The notes: a model not told the origin generated them from the letters alone. A stretch of DNA of 25,338 nt from Alphaproteobacteria bacterium UBA1303 (GCA_002307315.1 DBTZ01000003.1:11751-37088); one strand, 5' to 3'. Counted from the first letter of the stretch, positions 13,499-21,307 are shown. Numbers and translations: made by a program.

Positions 13499-14704
13499 AT
13501 GCAAACCGAGTTTTACCGCATCAAGCGGCTGCCGCCTTATGTGTTCGAAGAAGTCAATCGCCTCAAAGCCAAGGCCCGCGCCGCCGGCGAGGACATCATC
13601 GACTTCGGTATGGGCAATCCCGACATGCCGACCCCGGCGCACATCGTCGACAAGCTGTGCGAAACCGCCCGGGCCCCGCGCACCAACCGCTATTCGGTGT
13701 CGCGCGGCATCAACGGTCTGCGCAAGGCGATGGCCGCCTATTACGAGCGCCGCTTCGGGGTCAAGCTCGACTCCGATACCGAGGTGATCGCGGCACTCGG
13801 TTCCAAGGAAGGCTTTGCCAATCTGGCGGCGGCGATCACCGCGCCGGGCGACGTGGTGCTGGTGCCCAATCCGTCCTATCCCATTCATGCCTTCGGCTTT
13901 ATCCTGGCCGGGGCCGCCATCCGCCATATCAAGGCGACGACGCCGGAAGCGTATTTGAGCGAGATCGGCCGCGCTACCCGCCATTCGATTCCGTCGCCGT
14001 TGGCGATGGTGGTGAACTATCCGTCGAACCCCACGGCGCAGGTGGTCGGCCTCGATTTCTATAAAGAAATCGTCGCCTTCGCCAAGAAGCACGAGATGTG
14101 GGTGTTGTCCGATCTCGCCTATGCCGACATTTATTTCGACGACAATCCGCCGCCGTCTATTCTTCAGGTCGAAGGCGCCAAGGATGTCGCCATCGAGTTC
14201 ATGTCGATGTCTAAGACCTTTGCCATGCCGGGCTGGCGTATGGGCTATGCCGCCGGCAACAAGCAACTGATCTCGGCGTTGACCCGGATCAAGTCTTATC
14301 TCGATTACGGCGCTTACACGCCGATCCAGGTGGCGGCCTCGGCGGCGCTCAACGGGCCGGAAGACTGCATCGACGAAATTCGCGGCATCTACAAATCGCG
14401 TCGCGACGTGCTGGTAGAATCGATGGCGCGCGCCGGTTGGGATATTCCTTCGCCGCCCGCCACTATGTTCGCGTGGGCGCCGGTGCCCGAGTCGTTCAAG
14501 GAACTCGGTTCGATGGAATTCTCCAAGCAGCTTCTGATCCACGCCCAGGTTGCGGTGTCGCCGGGCATCGCCTTCGGCGAATACGGCGAAGGGTACGTCC
14601 GCATCGGCTTGGTCGAGAATGAACACCGCGTCCGTCAGGCTGCGCGCAACGTCAAGCGCTTCCTATCGACCCTGCACAACGAGCCGGTAGGAGTCGAGGC
14701 GTAA
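13499..14704 (+). CDS. alaC: AlaC-like class I aminotransferase
   Basis: A 401-residue PLP-dependent aminotransferase, close in sequence pattern to E. coli AlaC (glutamate-pyruvate transaminase) and often annotated as LL-diaminopimelate aminotransferase in alphaproteobacteria. Signatures: RLPPYVF (10-16), GEDIIDFGMGNPD (30-42), YSVSRGINGLR (65-75), LVPNPSYPIH (121-130), NYPSNPTA (173-180), and Schiff-base Lys239 in SMSKTFAMPGWRMGY. It overlaps the hom start by one base (TAATG), so it is coupled to homoserine dehydrogenase; this adjacency supports an amino-acid biosynthetic role. GAGGA about 10 bp upstream derives from the edge of the palindromic repeat. The exact substrate is not certain from sequence. 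Confidence 0.9.
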   Translation: MQTEFYRIKRLPPYVFEEVNRLKAKARAAGEDIIDFGMGNPDMPTPAHIVDKLCETARAPRTNRYSVSRGINGLRKAMAAYYERRFGVKLDSDTEVIAALGSKEGFANLAAAITAPGDVVLVPNPSYPIHAFGFILAGAAIRHIKATTPEAYLSEIGRATRHSIPSPLAMVVNYPSNPTAQVVGLDFYKEIVAFAKKHEMWVLSDLAYADIYFDDNPPPSILQVEGAKDVAIEFMSMSKTFAMPGWRMGYAAGNKQLISALTRIKSYLDYGAYTPIQVAASAALNGPEDCIDEIRGIYKSRRDVLVESMARAGWDIPSPPATMFAWAPVPESFKELGSMEFSKQLLIHAQVAVSPGIAFGEYGEGYVRIGLVENEHRVRQAARNVKRFLSTLHNEPVGVEA

Positions 14705-15987
14705 TGGCCGCACCGTTTTGCATTGCCGTCGCCGGACTGGGAACGGTCGGCGGCGGCACCGTCAAGGGACTGATCGCTCACGGCGAGGCGCTGGCGGCGC
14801 GCGCCGGACGCAGGATCGAGGTGTCGCTGGTCTGCGACAAATCGGAAAACCGCACCAAGGGATTGGGCGTTTCGCACATTACCGACGACATCGCCGACGT
14901 CATCGCCTCCGATGCCGATGCGGTGGCCGAACTGATCGGCGGCGAAGGCGGCCCGGCGTTGCGTCTGGTCGAAGGGGCGCTGGCGACCGGCAAGCACGTC
15001 GTTACCGCCAACAAGGCGTTGCTGGCGCGGCATGGTGCGCGGCTGGCCAAGCTTGCCGAAGAAAAAGGCGTTGCCTTGCGGTTCGAGGCGGCGGTGGCGG
15101 GGGGCATTCCCATCGTCAAGGCTTTACGCGAGAATCTGCTGACCTACGGCATTTCGGCCGTACACGGAATTCTCAATGGCACCTGCAACTACATCCTCAC
15201 CCAGATGGAAACCACCGGCCGTTCCTTTGCCGACGTACTGAAGGACGCCCAGGAACTCGGCTATGCCGAAGCCGACCCGACGCTCGACGTCGGCGGCGGC
15301 GACACCGCGCACAAATTGGCGCTCTTGGCGGCGCTGGCGTTCGGCGTGGCGCCGAACCTCGATGCGGTGGCGACCGAAGGCATCGAGCGGATTACGCCCG
15401 ACGACATCGCCTTTGCCCACGAACTCGGCTATCGCATCAAGCTTCTCGGCATCGCCAAGAAAACGCCGGACGGCATCGACCAACGGGTGCAGCCGGCGAT
15501 GGTGCGCGTCGGTACGCCGATTTCCGATGTGGACGGCGTGTTCAACGCGGTGGTCGCCGACGCTTGCGAGGCCGGTTCGTATTTCTTCCAGGGGCGCGGC
15601 GCCGGGGAATGCCCGACCGCCAGCGCCGTCATCGCGGACATCGTCGATATTGCGCGGGGAAATTGCGGTCCGGCGTTCGGTATCCCCGCAGATCGATTGT
15701 TACCGCTAACACCCGCACCTAACGGTAGCGCCCGGTCGGCTTTTTATCTACGCTTCCAGGTGTTGGATATGCCGGGGGTGCTAGCCGAGATAGCCGGACG
15801 ATTGGCGGATTGGGGTGTTTCGATCGAAAGCATGTTGCAGCGGGGGCGTGCCCCCGGTGAGGCCGTTTCGATTGTCATGATCACGCACGAAACCTCGCAT
15901 GAAGCAGCAGTCAAGGCGCTCAAGCACATTTCGGAATCCGGCAGGGTGGTAGCTCGCCCTTGCATGATACCGATGGAAGCGAAGTAG
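14704..15987 (+). CDS. hom: Homoserine dehydrogenase
   Basis: A 427-residue cytoplasmic NAD(P)H enzyme that reduces aspartate semialdehyde to homoserine, the branch-point precursor of threonine and methionine. The N-terminal Rossmann loop is VAGLGTVGGGTVKGL (residues 8-22). TANKALLA (about 101), AVAGGIPIVK (about 130) and GILNGTCNYILTQM (about 155) mark the catalytic domain. The C-terminal ACT domain (about 345-425, FQVLDMPGVLAEIAGRLADWG) suggests allosteric feedback, typically by threonine. The ATG overlaps the alaC stop codon. Homoserine also feeds the MetY route encoded at 1694-2968 after acetylation; the acetyltransferase is not in the window. Confidence 0.97.
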   Translation: MAAPFCIAVAGLGTVGGGTVKGLIAHGEALAARAGRRIEVSLVCDKSENRTKGLGVSHITDDIADVIASDADAVAELIGGEGGPALRLVEGALATGKHVVTANKALLARHGARLAKLAEEKGVALRFEAAVAGGIPIVKALRENLLTYGISAVHGILNGTCNYILTQMETTGRSFADVLKDAQELGYAEADPTLDVGGGDTAHKLALLAALAFGVAPNLDAVATEGIERITPDDIAFAHELGYRIKLLGIAKKTPDGIDQRVQPAMVRVGTPISDVDGVFNAVVADACEAGSYFFQGRGAGECPTASAVIADIVDIARGNCGPAFGIPADRLLPLTPAPNGSARSAFYLRFQVLDMPGVLAEIAGRLADWGVSIESMLQRGRAPGEAVSIVMITHETSHEAAVKALKHISESGRVVARPCMIPMEAK

Positions 15988-16021
15988 CTGCTCGCTTCGT
16001 GTGAACGCGAGGTTTTACATC

Positions 16022-17008
16022 ATGTCAGGCCGTCCTTTGGACCGCGCCTTCGCCCTTGAGGCGGTGCGCGTGACCGAGGCCGCTGCCATTGCCGTGGTCG
16101 ATTTTATCGGCCGCGGCGACGAACACGGCGCAGATCGTGCCGCGGTCGAGGCAATGCGGCATACTTTCAACATTCTTCCGATCGCCGGTACGGTGGTCAT
16201 CGGCGAGGGCGAGCGCGACGAAGCGCCCATGCTCTACATCGGCGAAAAAGTCGGCGCCGGCGGAGTAGAGGTCGACATCGCCCTCGACCCGTTGGAAGGC
16301 ACCGCGCTGACCGCCAAGGCATTGCCCAACGCGTTGGCGGTGCTGGCGATTGCCGAAATCGGCACGCTGCTCAACGCCCCCGATACCTACATGGACAAGA
16401 TCGCCATCGGTCCAGGCTATCCGCCCGATACCGTCGATCTCGATGCCGAACCGGCCGAGAACATTCTCTCGCTGGCCAAGGCGAAAGGCGTCCGCCCGCG
16501 CGACATTACTTGTTGCATCATGGATCGGCCGCGGCACGAGCGCATCGTCGCTTCGGTGCGCCGTACCGGAGCGGCGATCAAACTGATTACCGACGGCGAC
16601 ATCGCCGGCATCATCGCCACCACCGATCCCGAGCACACCGGCATCGACATCTATATCGGTCGCGGCGGCGCACCCGAAGGCGTGCTGTCGGCGGCGGCTT
16701 TGCGCTGCCTGGGCGGCCAGTATCAGACGCGGCTCTATTTCCGCAACGACGACGAACGGGGCAGGGCGGCCAAGTTCGGCATCGTCGACTTCAATCGGAG
16801 ATACGATTTGCATGACTTGGCGTCTGGAGACGTCATTTTTTCTGCTACCGGTGTCACAGATGGGGCGATGCTGAACGGGGTGCGCCGCAAGGCGGATTAT
16901 ATTATGACCCACAGTGTGGTGATGCGGTCGGCTACCGGCACGGTGCGGTGGATCTCGGCGCGGCACAAAGTGCTTCACCGGAAAGCGGGTACCGGTTTTC
17001 GGGTATGA
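16022..17008 (+). CDS. glpX: Class II fructose-1,6-bisphosphatase
   Basis: A 328-residue metal-dependent phosphatase of gluconeogenesis (fructose 1,6-bisphosphate to fructose 6-phosphate). The chosen start is the ATG at 16022, 9 bp after GAGG; the protein then starts MSGRPLDRAFALEAVRVTEAAA as in the family. A GTG 21 bp upstream is in frame but less likely. Motifs: IGEGERDEAPML (about 61), the metal-binding DPLEGT (about 89), and TDGDIAG (about 190). The last ~13 codons (from about HKVLHRKAGTGF) and the stop codon lie inside a palindromic repeat (16971-17012), so the native C-terminus seems to have been replaced or extended by repeat DNA. It sits 34 bp after hom. Confidence 0.94.
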   Translation: MSGRPLDRAFALEAVRVTEAAAIAVVDFIGRGDEHGADRAAVEAMRHTFNILPIAGTVVIGEGERDEAPMLYIGEKVGAGGVEVDIALDPLEGTALTAKALPNALAVLAIAEIGTLLNAPDTYMDKIAIGPGYPPDTVDLDAEPAENILSLAKAKGVRPRDITCCIMDRPRHERIVASVRRTGAAIKLITDGDIAGIIATTDPEHTGIDIYIGRGGAPEGVLSAAALRCLGGQYQTRLYFRNDDERGRAAKFGIVDFNRRYDLHDLASGDVIFSATGVTDGAMLNGVRRKADYIMTHSVVMRSATGTVRWISARHKVLHRKAGTGFRV

Positions 17009-17012
17009 AGTG
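16971..17012. repeat. Palindromic repeat, copy 2, overlapping the glpX 3' end
   Basis: Aligns with 13384-13424: both have CTTC near the left end, GGG followed by ACCG in the middle, TTTTCGG, and GAAG at the right end. It covers the last glpX codons and its TGA (17006-17008). Confidence 0.7.
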
Positions 17013-17030
17013 CGTATTGTAAAAGCTGGA

Positions 17031-17062
17031 GCACATCGCCGGTTTTCGTATCGGCGGTGTGC
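17031..17062. repeat. Hairpin between glpX and recJ
   Basis: GCACATCGCCG (17031-17041) and CGGCGGTGTGC (17052-17062) form an 11-bp stem with one G-T pair and a 10-nt loop. No T-run follows. It lies just upstream of the recJ start and could attenuate or stabilise the operon mRNA. Confidence 0.6.
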
Positions 17063-17078
17063 TTCGGATGCGGACGAA

Positions 17079-18836
17079 ATGGACATTGAATCGAAACCGG
17101 CCTTCGGCGTCGCGGCATCGTTCTCCGGCAGACGGTGGGTAATGCGCGATGCCGACGGATCGGCGCTGGCGTTGAAATTCGGTTTGTCGGACATCTTGGC
17201 GCGGCTGTTGGCGGTGCGCGGCATCGGCGAGGACAAAGTGGCCGAGACGCTGGAGCCGACCTTGAAACGGCTTATGCCCGAACCTTTGACGCTTGCCGGC
17301 ATGGACGCGGCGGTGGCGCGGACCAAGCGGGCGATTGAGACGGGCGAACGGATTGCGGTGTTCGGCGATTACGATGTCGACGGTTCGTGTTCGGCGGCAC
17401 TGTTAAACGATTTTCTTAAAGCACTTGGCGTCGTGCCGCGCCTGTATATTCCCGACCGGATGGCCGAAGGCTACGGCCCTAACGCCGCCGCGATGCAGCG
17501 GCTGAAGGCGGAAGGCGCCAGTCTGGCGATAACCGCCGATTGCGGCGCCACGGCGGTCGATGCCTTGGCGGCGGCGAAGGCGGCCGGGCTCGACGTGATC
17601 GTGCTCGACCATCACGCCGCGGCGACCGATCCGCCTTGCGTGGTTCAGGTCAATCCCAACAAGCCGGGCGATACGTCGGGGCAAGGGCATTTGTGCGCCG
17701 CCGGCGTGGTGTTCCTGTTTCTGGTGGCGCTCAATCGGGCTTTGCGCGAAGCCGGGCATTATGAAGGCCGCAAGGAACCCGATTTGCGCGAGGGGCTGGA
17801 TTTGGTGGCGCTGGCCACGGTGTGCGACGTGGTGCCGTTGATCGGGGTCAATCGCGCCTTCGTGCGGGCGGGGCTGGTCCGACTTTCGAAGCTGGCGCGG
17901 CCGGGGCTGAAGGCGCTGGCGATGACGGCGGGGGCGGCCCCGCCGTTCAGTACCTATACCCTCGGCTTCGTGCTGGGGCCGCGGATCAACGCCGGCGGCC
18001 GGGTCGGGCGGTGCTCGCTCGGTGCCGATTTGCTGACCGCATGCGATCCGGCGGCAGCCGAGGAATACGCCGTCGCGCTCGACACCCACAACCGCGAACG
18101 CCAAGCCATCGAGAAGCTGATCCTCGACGAGGCGATGGCGCTGGCCGAGGTGCAAGACGGCAGCCCGTTTCTGTTCATGGCCGGCGAGGGCTGGCATCCC
18201 GGTGTGGTCGGTATCGTCGCTGGACGGTTGAAGGAACGCTTCAACAAGCCGGCGTTAGTGGCCGGATTCGAAGGCGGAATCGGCCGCGGTTCCGCCCGCT
18301 CGGTGATCGGGGTCGACATCGGCGCGCTGGTTCGGGGGGCGCGCGAGGCGGGACTGCTGGATGCCGGCGGCGGCCATGCCATGGCGGCGGGGTTCTCGCT
18401 GGTTCCGGGCCAGATAGAGCCGTTCCGCGCGTATCTGACCGACCGTTTCGCTTGCATGGAGACGGTGGCAACACCGGCGCTGGAGCTTGATGTGGCGGTG
18501 GCGCCTTCCGGTGCAACCTCCTCATTAATCGACGAAATTTCCCGGATCGGTCCGTTCGGCGCCGGCAACCCCGAGCCGATGGCGGTGATCCCCGGTGCGC
18601 TTGTCGCCTATGCTGACGTGGTGGGAAAAGCGCATATCCGCCTGCAATTGGCCGGAGGCGAGGGGACGCGGTTGGCGGCCATCGCCTTTCGTGCGGTCGA
18701 TACCCCGCTCGGCAGGGCGCTTCTGGCGTCCAGGGGCAAACGGATTCATGCCACCGGACGGCTCCGGCTTAACGAATGGCAGGGGCGGACGACGGCTCAG
18801 CTTCAGCTGGAAGATGCCGCCGCGGCCGAGGCTTAA
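17079..18836 (+). CDS. recJ: Single-stranded-DNA-specific exonuclease RecJ
   Basis: A 585-residue 5'-3' ssDNA exonuclease of recombination and mismatch/base-excision repair. The DHH phosphoesterase core shows AVFGDYDVDGSCSAA (Asp97, 99 and 101), TADCGATA and VLDHHAA (177-179), then CDVVPL. The DHHA1 domain carries EGWHPGVVGIVAGRLKERF and GGGHAMAAGF. A C-terminal OB-like domain ends with LNEWQGRTTAQLQLEDA. The ATG at 17079 gives the family-typical beginning (FGVAASFSGRRW); the frame is open 69 bases further upstream into the hairpin region, and the ribosome-binding site is weak. It is the last gene of alaC-hom-glpX-recJ. Confidence 0.95.
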   Translation: MDIESKPAFGVAASFSGRRWVMRDADGSALALKFGLSDILARLLAVRGIGEDKVAETLEPTLKRLMPEPLTLAGMDAAVARTKRAIETGERIAVFGDYDVDGSCSAALLNDFLKALGVVPRLYIPDRMAEGYGPNAAAMQRLKAEGASLAITADCGATAVDALAAAKAAGLDVIVLDHHAAATDPPCVVQVNPNKPGDTSGQGHLCAAGVVFLFLVALNRALREAGHYEGRKEPDLREGLDLVALATVCDVVPLIGVNRAFVRAGLVRLSKLARPGLKALAMTAGAAPPFSTYTLGFVLGPRINAGGRVGRCSLGADLLTACDPAAAEEYAVALDTHNRERQAIEKLILDEAMALAEVQDGSPFLFMAGEGWHPGVVGIVAGRLKERFNKPALVAGFEGGIGRGSARSVIGVDIGALVRGAREAGLLDAGGGHAMAAGFSLVPGQIEPFRAYLTDRFACMETVATPALELDVAVAPSGATSSLIDEISRIGPFGAGNPEPMAVIPGALVAYADVVGKAHIRLQLAGGEGTRLAAIAFRAVDTPLGRALLASRGKRIHATGRLRLNEWQGRTTAQLQLEDAAAAEA

Positions 18837-18914
18837 AGGGGTTGCAAAGCGCCGCTTTGGGCCTTATAGCCCCGCTTCCCGCCGGGCAAACCGCCCCAGG
18901 CGGGCAAGTGGCCT

Positions 18915-18989
18915 GCGCCCTTCGTCTATCGGTTAGGACTCAAGATTTTCAATCTTGCAAGAGGGGTTCGACTCCCCTAGGGCGCGCCA
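18915..18989 (+). tRNA. tRNA-Glu(TTC)
   Basis: A complete 75-nt cloverleaf with encoded CCA. Acceptor GCGCCCT (18915-18921) pairs with AGGGCGC, the anticodon stem is CAAGA/TCTTG with loop TTTTCAA (anticodon TTC, 18948-18950), and the T arm is AGGGG-TTCGACT-CCCCT. From the anticodon loop onward the sequence is repeated exactly at 20362 and 21805, so this gene is the integration target of the downstream units. The 78 bp between recJ and the tRNA contain a CCCGCC/GGCGGG hairpin (18878-18904). Confidence 0.97.
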
Positions 18990-18991
18990 AT
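18946..18991 (+). repeat. att-like direct repeat 1 (3' part of tRNA-Glu)
   Basis: From the first base of the anticodon loop through CCA plus two bases. It is identical over 46 bp to 20362-20407; 44 bp (18946-18989) are common to all three copies. A boundary at the anticodon loop is characteristic of tyrosine-recombinase attachment sites in tRNA genes. Confidence 0.92.
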
Positions 18992-19018
18992 GATTTCAAA
19001 TGCTTAAGCGTTAATGGA

Positions 19019-19032
19019 AAAGGTTAGACACT
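19019..19032 (+). repeat. Arm-site-like motif AAAGGTTAGACACT, copy 1
   Basis: A 14-bp motif 30 bp right of att copy 1, repeated exactly at 20315-20328 and nearly (AAGGGTTGACACT) at 20437-20449. The positions next to the att copies suggest integrase arm-binding or excision sites. Confidence 0.5.
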
Positions 19033-19101
19033 TTCGGTCTTGAATCATTGTCCGATGGTTTTGCTCGAGCGCCTTTTTTCGAGCCGAAGGCCCCGACGTC
19101 A

Positions 19102-19518
19102 TTATTTGCAGTGCATGACGGTTTCGACGTCCCTGTTGGGGCCGTTTTTCTGGGTGGTCGAACAGAACTTCATCGTCGCCGGAACCGGGATCAGCAGCAG
19201 AATATTGGTCCGTTCGTATTCGCAACGGACGAACCATTGCTCCCGCTTCACCACGGCATTCAGGTCCCAGGTATATTTTGTTTTTCCGTTAGGCAGATTC
19301 TTTTCATAATCTTCTCTGCTGCTAATTCCATCAGCATAAGCCATGCTGACGTAATACAGGCGGGTAGGGCCGACGTCATATCCAACGTGCCAGCCTTTCG
19401 GAATGTTTTTGGCGGTTTCGGTAACGGCCACGGTCTGCGGACATGCGAAATCCTGATCGGCCGCAGCCGACGCGATGGTTGATGCGATTGCTCCAAGGAA
19501 CAGCATCATTCGCAGCAT
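19102..19518 (-). CDS. STY0301-like secreted protein, putative immunity partner
   Basis: A 138-residue protein with a signal peptide (MLRMMLFLGAIASTIASAAA), mature start at about DQDFACPQ, hence periplasmic. Four cysteines (first in FACPQ at 26, then RCEYE, KFCSTT and the C-terminal MHCK) could make two disulfides. The pattern of an early CP, GW, YVSM.YADG, YTW and WFVRCEY matches what I recall of STY0301-family proteins, which are often encoded beside BPSL0067-type amidases. It follows that gene here after 10 bp with its own AAGGA site. I infer that it protects the producer by binding the amidase in the periplasm; this is not proven for the family. Confidence 0.65.
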   Translation of the reverse strand: MLRMMLFLGAIASTIASAAADQDFACPQTVAVTETAKNIPKGWHVGYDVGPTRLYYVSMAYADGISSREDYEKNLPNGKTKYTWDLNAVVKREQWFVRCEYERTNILLLIPVPATMKFCSTTQKNGPNRDVETVMHCK

Positions 19519-19528
19519 GGCTTTTTCC

Positions 19529-20059
19529 TTACCAGAGGACGACACGATATTTCGATGGATCCCTGCTGATCCTACCGGAAAACGTCGTCGGCTTGTGATG
19601 ATATTCTTGGAGGCCAACCTTACCTTTACTGTTGAACTGATCGAGTAGAACCAATGTCCCGTCGGGTTTGTAACCCATGAATACGCCGACGTGACCGTAG
19701 AAATGGCCGTCGACAAAGGTTGCGACCCAGGTTCCCACCGGCGGCGGGTTGGATGGCGAGATGGCGTCTCCCGGTTTCCAATCTTTGGTGGGGCGGGCGC
19801 CGCCGGCCTGTTGGGCGAAGGCCACGCATTCCGTGTTTCCTTTCGCATTTTTATAGGATTTGTTTATGTGTGACAGTGGATTGCTCAAGACGTGAGTGGT
19901 GCCGCACCACTCGCCGCCTTCGGGGCAGCCGGCCGGGACGCGCGGTTCGCTGGGATCATATTTCAGCAGCAGGATGACGTTCTGGGCGGCAATCTCGTAG
20001 GCGATAGCATCGAGCTTTTGGTTCAGGGCGGCAGCCCTGGAGGATTCGTATATCGACAT
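19529..20059 (-). CDS. BPSL0067-like amidase (NlpC/P60-type), putative secreted effector
   Basis: A 176-residue protein. The C-terminal part (about 70-176) matches the BPSL0067 pattern: KGNTECVAFAQQAG with probable nucleophile Cys78, W-KPGD, GTWVATFVDGHF, then YGHVGVFMGY with His123 and LVLLDQF (Asp140/Gln141). This is a papain-like, NlpC/P60-type peptidase expected to cut peptidoglycan peptide bonds. Residues 1-55 form a helix followed by PRVPAGCPEGGEW, a motif I associate with alphaproteobacterial phage-head and polymorphic-toxin proteins. No signal peptide, so export would need a dedicated system (T6SS or lysis). The start at 20059 has AGGAG about 9 bp upstream. It is the first gene of the pair in cargo unit 1. 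Confidence 0.72.
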   Translation of the reverse strand: MSIYESSRAAALNQKLDAIAYEIAAQNVILLLKYDPSEPRVPAGCPEGGEWCGTTHVLSNPLSHINKSYKNAKGNTECVAFAQQAGGARPTKDWKPGDAISPSNPPPVGTWVATFVDGHFYGHVGVFMGYKPDGTLVLLDQFNSKGKVGLQEYHHKPTTFSGRISRDPSKYRVVLW

Positions 20060-20314
20060 GGGGGAGGCTCCTGACAGACGTTTCAACGGCTCCGCCGCCG
20101 GTGAGCAGGGCGAACCGGCAATCTGGAATAGGATTTAATTCATATGTGGATGAACCCGCACCTGTACAAGAGGAGACGGAAATAATTTTCGATTATTGGG
20201 AAGCGGAGATGTCGTGTCGACCGCCCGGTTATTTTGCGTCCGCTTCTGCGTTCCTTATCGGGATAGGTAGACACACCCTATTGTATCCCATTGTGTTTCT
20301 TTGAGCCGAAATCC

Positions 20315-20328
20315 AAAGGTTAGACACT
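20315..20328 (+). repeat. Arm-site-like motif AAAGGTTAGACACT, copy 2
   Basis: An exact 14-bp match to 19019-19032, located 33 bp left of att copy 2. Confidence 0.5.
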
Positions 20329-20361
20329 GTAACCCATTGAAGTCACAAGATTTGTGGTTGC

Positions 20362-20407
20362 TTTTCAATCTTGCAAGAGGGGTTCGACTCCCCTAGGGCG
20401 CGCCAAT
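20362..20407 (+). repeat. att-like direct repeat 2 (tRNA-Glu 3' part without the 5' half)
   Basis: 46 bp identical to 18946-18991. The bases upstream do not restore an acceptor or D arm, so this is not a tRNA gene. It marks the junction between cargo units 1 and 2. Confidence 0.92.
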
Positions 20408-20436
20408 TAAATCAATAACTTATGGCGTTGCTGCGG

Positions 20437-20449
20437 AAGGGTTGACACT
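20437..20449 (+). repeat. Arm-site-like motif AAGGGTTGACACT, copy 3
   Basis: A near match to 19019-19032, about 30 bp right of att copy 2. The matching continues as CTTTCG-TCTTG, as it does right of att copy 1. Confidence 0.45.
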
Positions 20450-20587
20450 TTCGATCTTGCAACATCGAAATTTAGCTATTTACCTGCCCGTTTAGGCGTA
20501 AGTTTCTTTCGTCTATAACGTTTGGCTGATTGCAACACTCGGTATGCTTGCAGTAACCTCTCCGTGCGTCGGCAGGGGGAGCTGCAA

Positions 20588-21286
20588 ATGAAATCGATAT
20601 CATTGGTTTTTGCCGCAGGTATTGCAGTAACAATTCTCGGTGGGTGTGCTTCCCCGAATTTCAATTACCAGCCACCTGCGACGCAAATTAGCGAACCTCC
20701 GATCAGTGTTGTGTCGATCTCCCGTGTTGGAGACAAGATGCTTGTGCAGGGGCAATACCAAGAACAAGACGCTATTCGCCTTGCGAAAGAAGTTTCTATT
20801 GGCTTGTTCAGCGCCTACACCTTCTCCCCTGGGATATATGTCAAGCAAGGACAGGGCTCTGAGGGCGAGTTTTATAGAGTTGGCGATGTTCAGGGCAGTG
20901 GTCATGTCAGTAAGGCAATGTTGTCAGATCCTTTTCAAGCTATTTTGTTGAGGCCTGATGGAACGACGATTTGTGCTGTCACGGTATTCAACGTGAGAGC
21001 CTGTGAATCGGATGTTGTTGTTGAGCGACTTAAAATTCCTCGCACAAGCGCGGAAACGTTTCAGCAGACGCTTATTTATAATGGCCGTGTCGGAGATAAA
21101 ATTAATATCGGCTATCGCGAATTTTCGGCAGACATGGCGCGACCCGCGTTCAATAATGAGGTCGAATACGATCTTCGTGAATCTATGACCATCGGATATA
21201 AAAATGCGGTGATTGAGGTAATCGAAGCGACTAATCAAAGCATCAAGTATATCGTGAGACGGAACTTTAACGGCGCTGATCACTAA
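20588..21286 (+). CDS. Lipoprotein of unknown function (cargo of unit 2)
   Basis: A 232-residue protein with a lipoprotein signal (hydrophobic VFAAGIAVT then lipobox LGGC, Cys20), so it is anchored in the outer or inner membrane. The mature part is rich in beta-prone segments (SVVSISRVGDKMLVQGQY, AILLRPDGTTICAVTVFNV, TLIYNGRVGDKINIGYREF) and contains two further cysteines (about 133 and 140). The RVGDK string occurs twice, hinting at an internal duplication. No family recognised. GGGGGAG lies 6 bp before the ATG at 20588; the frame opens 22 codons earlier without a site. Codon use is visibly more AT-rich than in the neighbouring core genes, consistent with acquisition by transfer. Confidence 0.8.
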   Translation: MKSISLVFAAGIAVTILGGCASPNFNYQPPATQISEPPISVVSISRVGDKMLVQGQYQEQDAIRLAKEVSIGLFSAYTFSPGIYVKQGQGSEGEFYRVGDVQGSGHVSKAMLSDPFQAILLRPDGTTICAVTVFNVRACESDVVVERLKIPRTSAETFQQTLIYNGRVGDKINIGYREFSADMARPAFNNEVEYDLRESMTIGYKNAVIEVIEATNQSIKYIVRRNFNGADH

Positions 21287-21307
21287 TGGCATCGAAGTAA
21301 TGAAAAA

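Larger units (their letters stand above)
18990..20405. mobile_element. tRNA-Glu-anchored cargo unit 1 (1416 bp, no integrase)
   Basis: DNA between the end of the tRNA and the end of the second tRNA 3' repeat. It carries only a leftward amidase/partner pair. The right-of-att end (GACACTTTCGGTCTTG) resembles that of unit 2, and the left-of-att end (TGTAACCCATTGAA) resembles the corresponding end of unit 2. No integrase, excisionase or replication gene is visible. It could be an excisable satellite moved by an integrase elsewhere, or the remnant of a larger island. Confidence 0.7.
20060..20587. other. Intergenic region spanning the junction of cargo units 1 and 2
   Basis: 528 bp between divergent genes: upstream DNA of the amidase pair, a tRNA-like repeat (20362-20407), two arm-like motifs and the upstream region of the lipoprotein. 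An open frame at 20101-20304 has no ribosome-binding site and no protein-like character. No gene seen. Confidence 0.6.

Noticed and set aside
12281..14626. A 781-codon open frame on the minus strand across the OmpA and alaC genes
   Set aside because: It is antisense to two clearly recognised genes, Arg/His/Gly-rich as expected for a GC-rich shadow frame, and spans an intergenic repeat.
20101..20304. A 67-codon plus-strand ORF in the junction region of the two units
   Set aside because: No ribosome-binding site, mixed composition, and it lies over the promoter region of the amidase gene.
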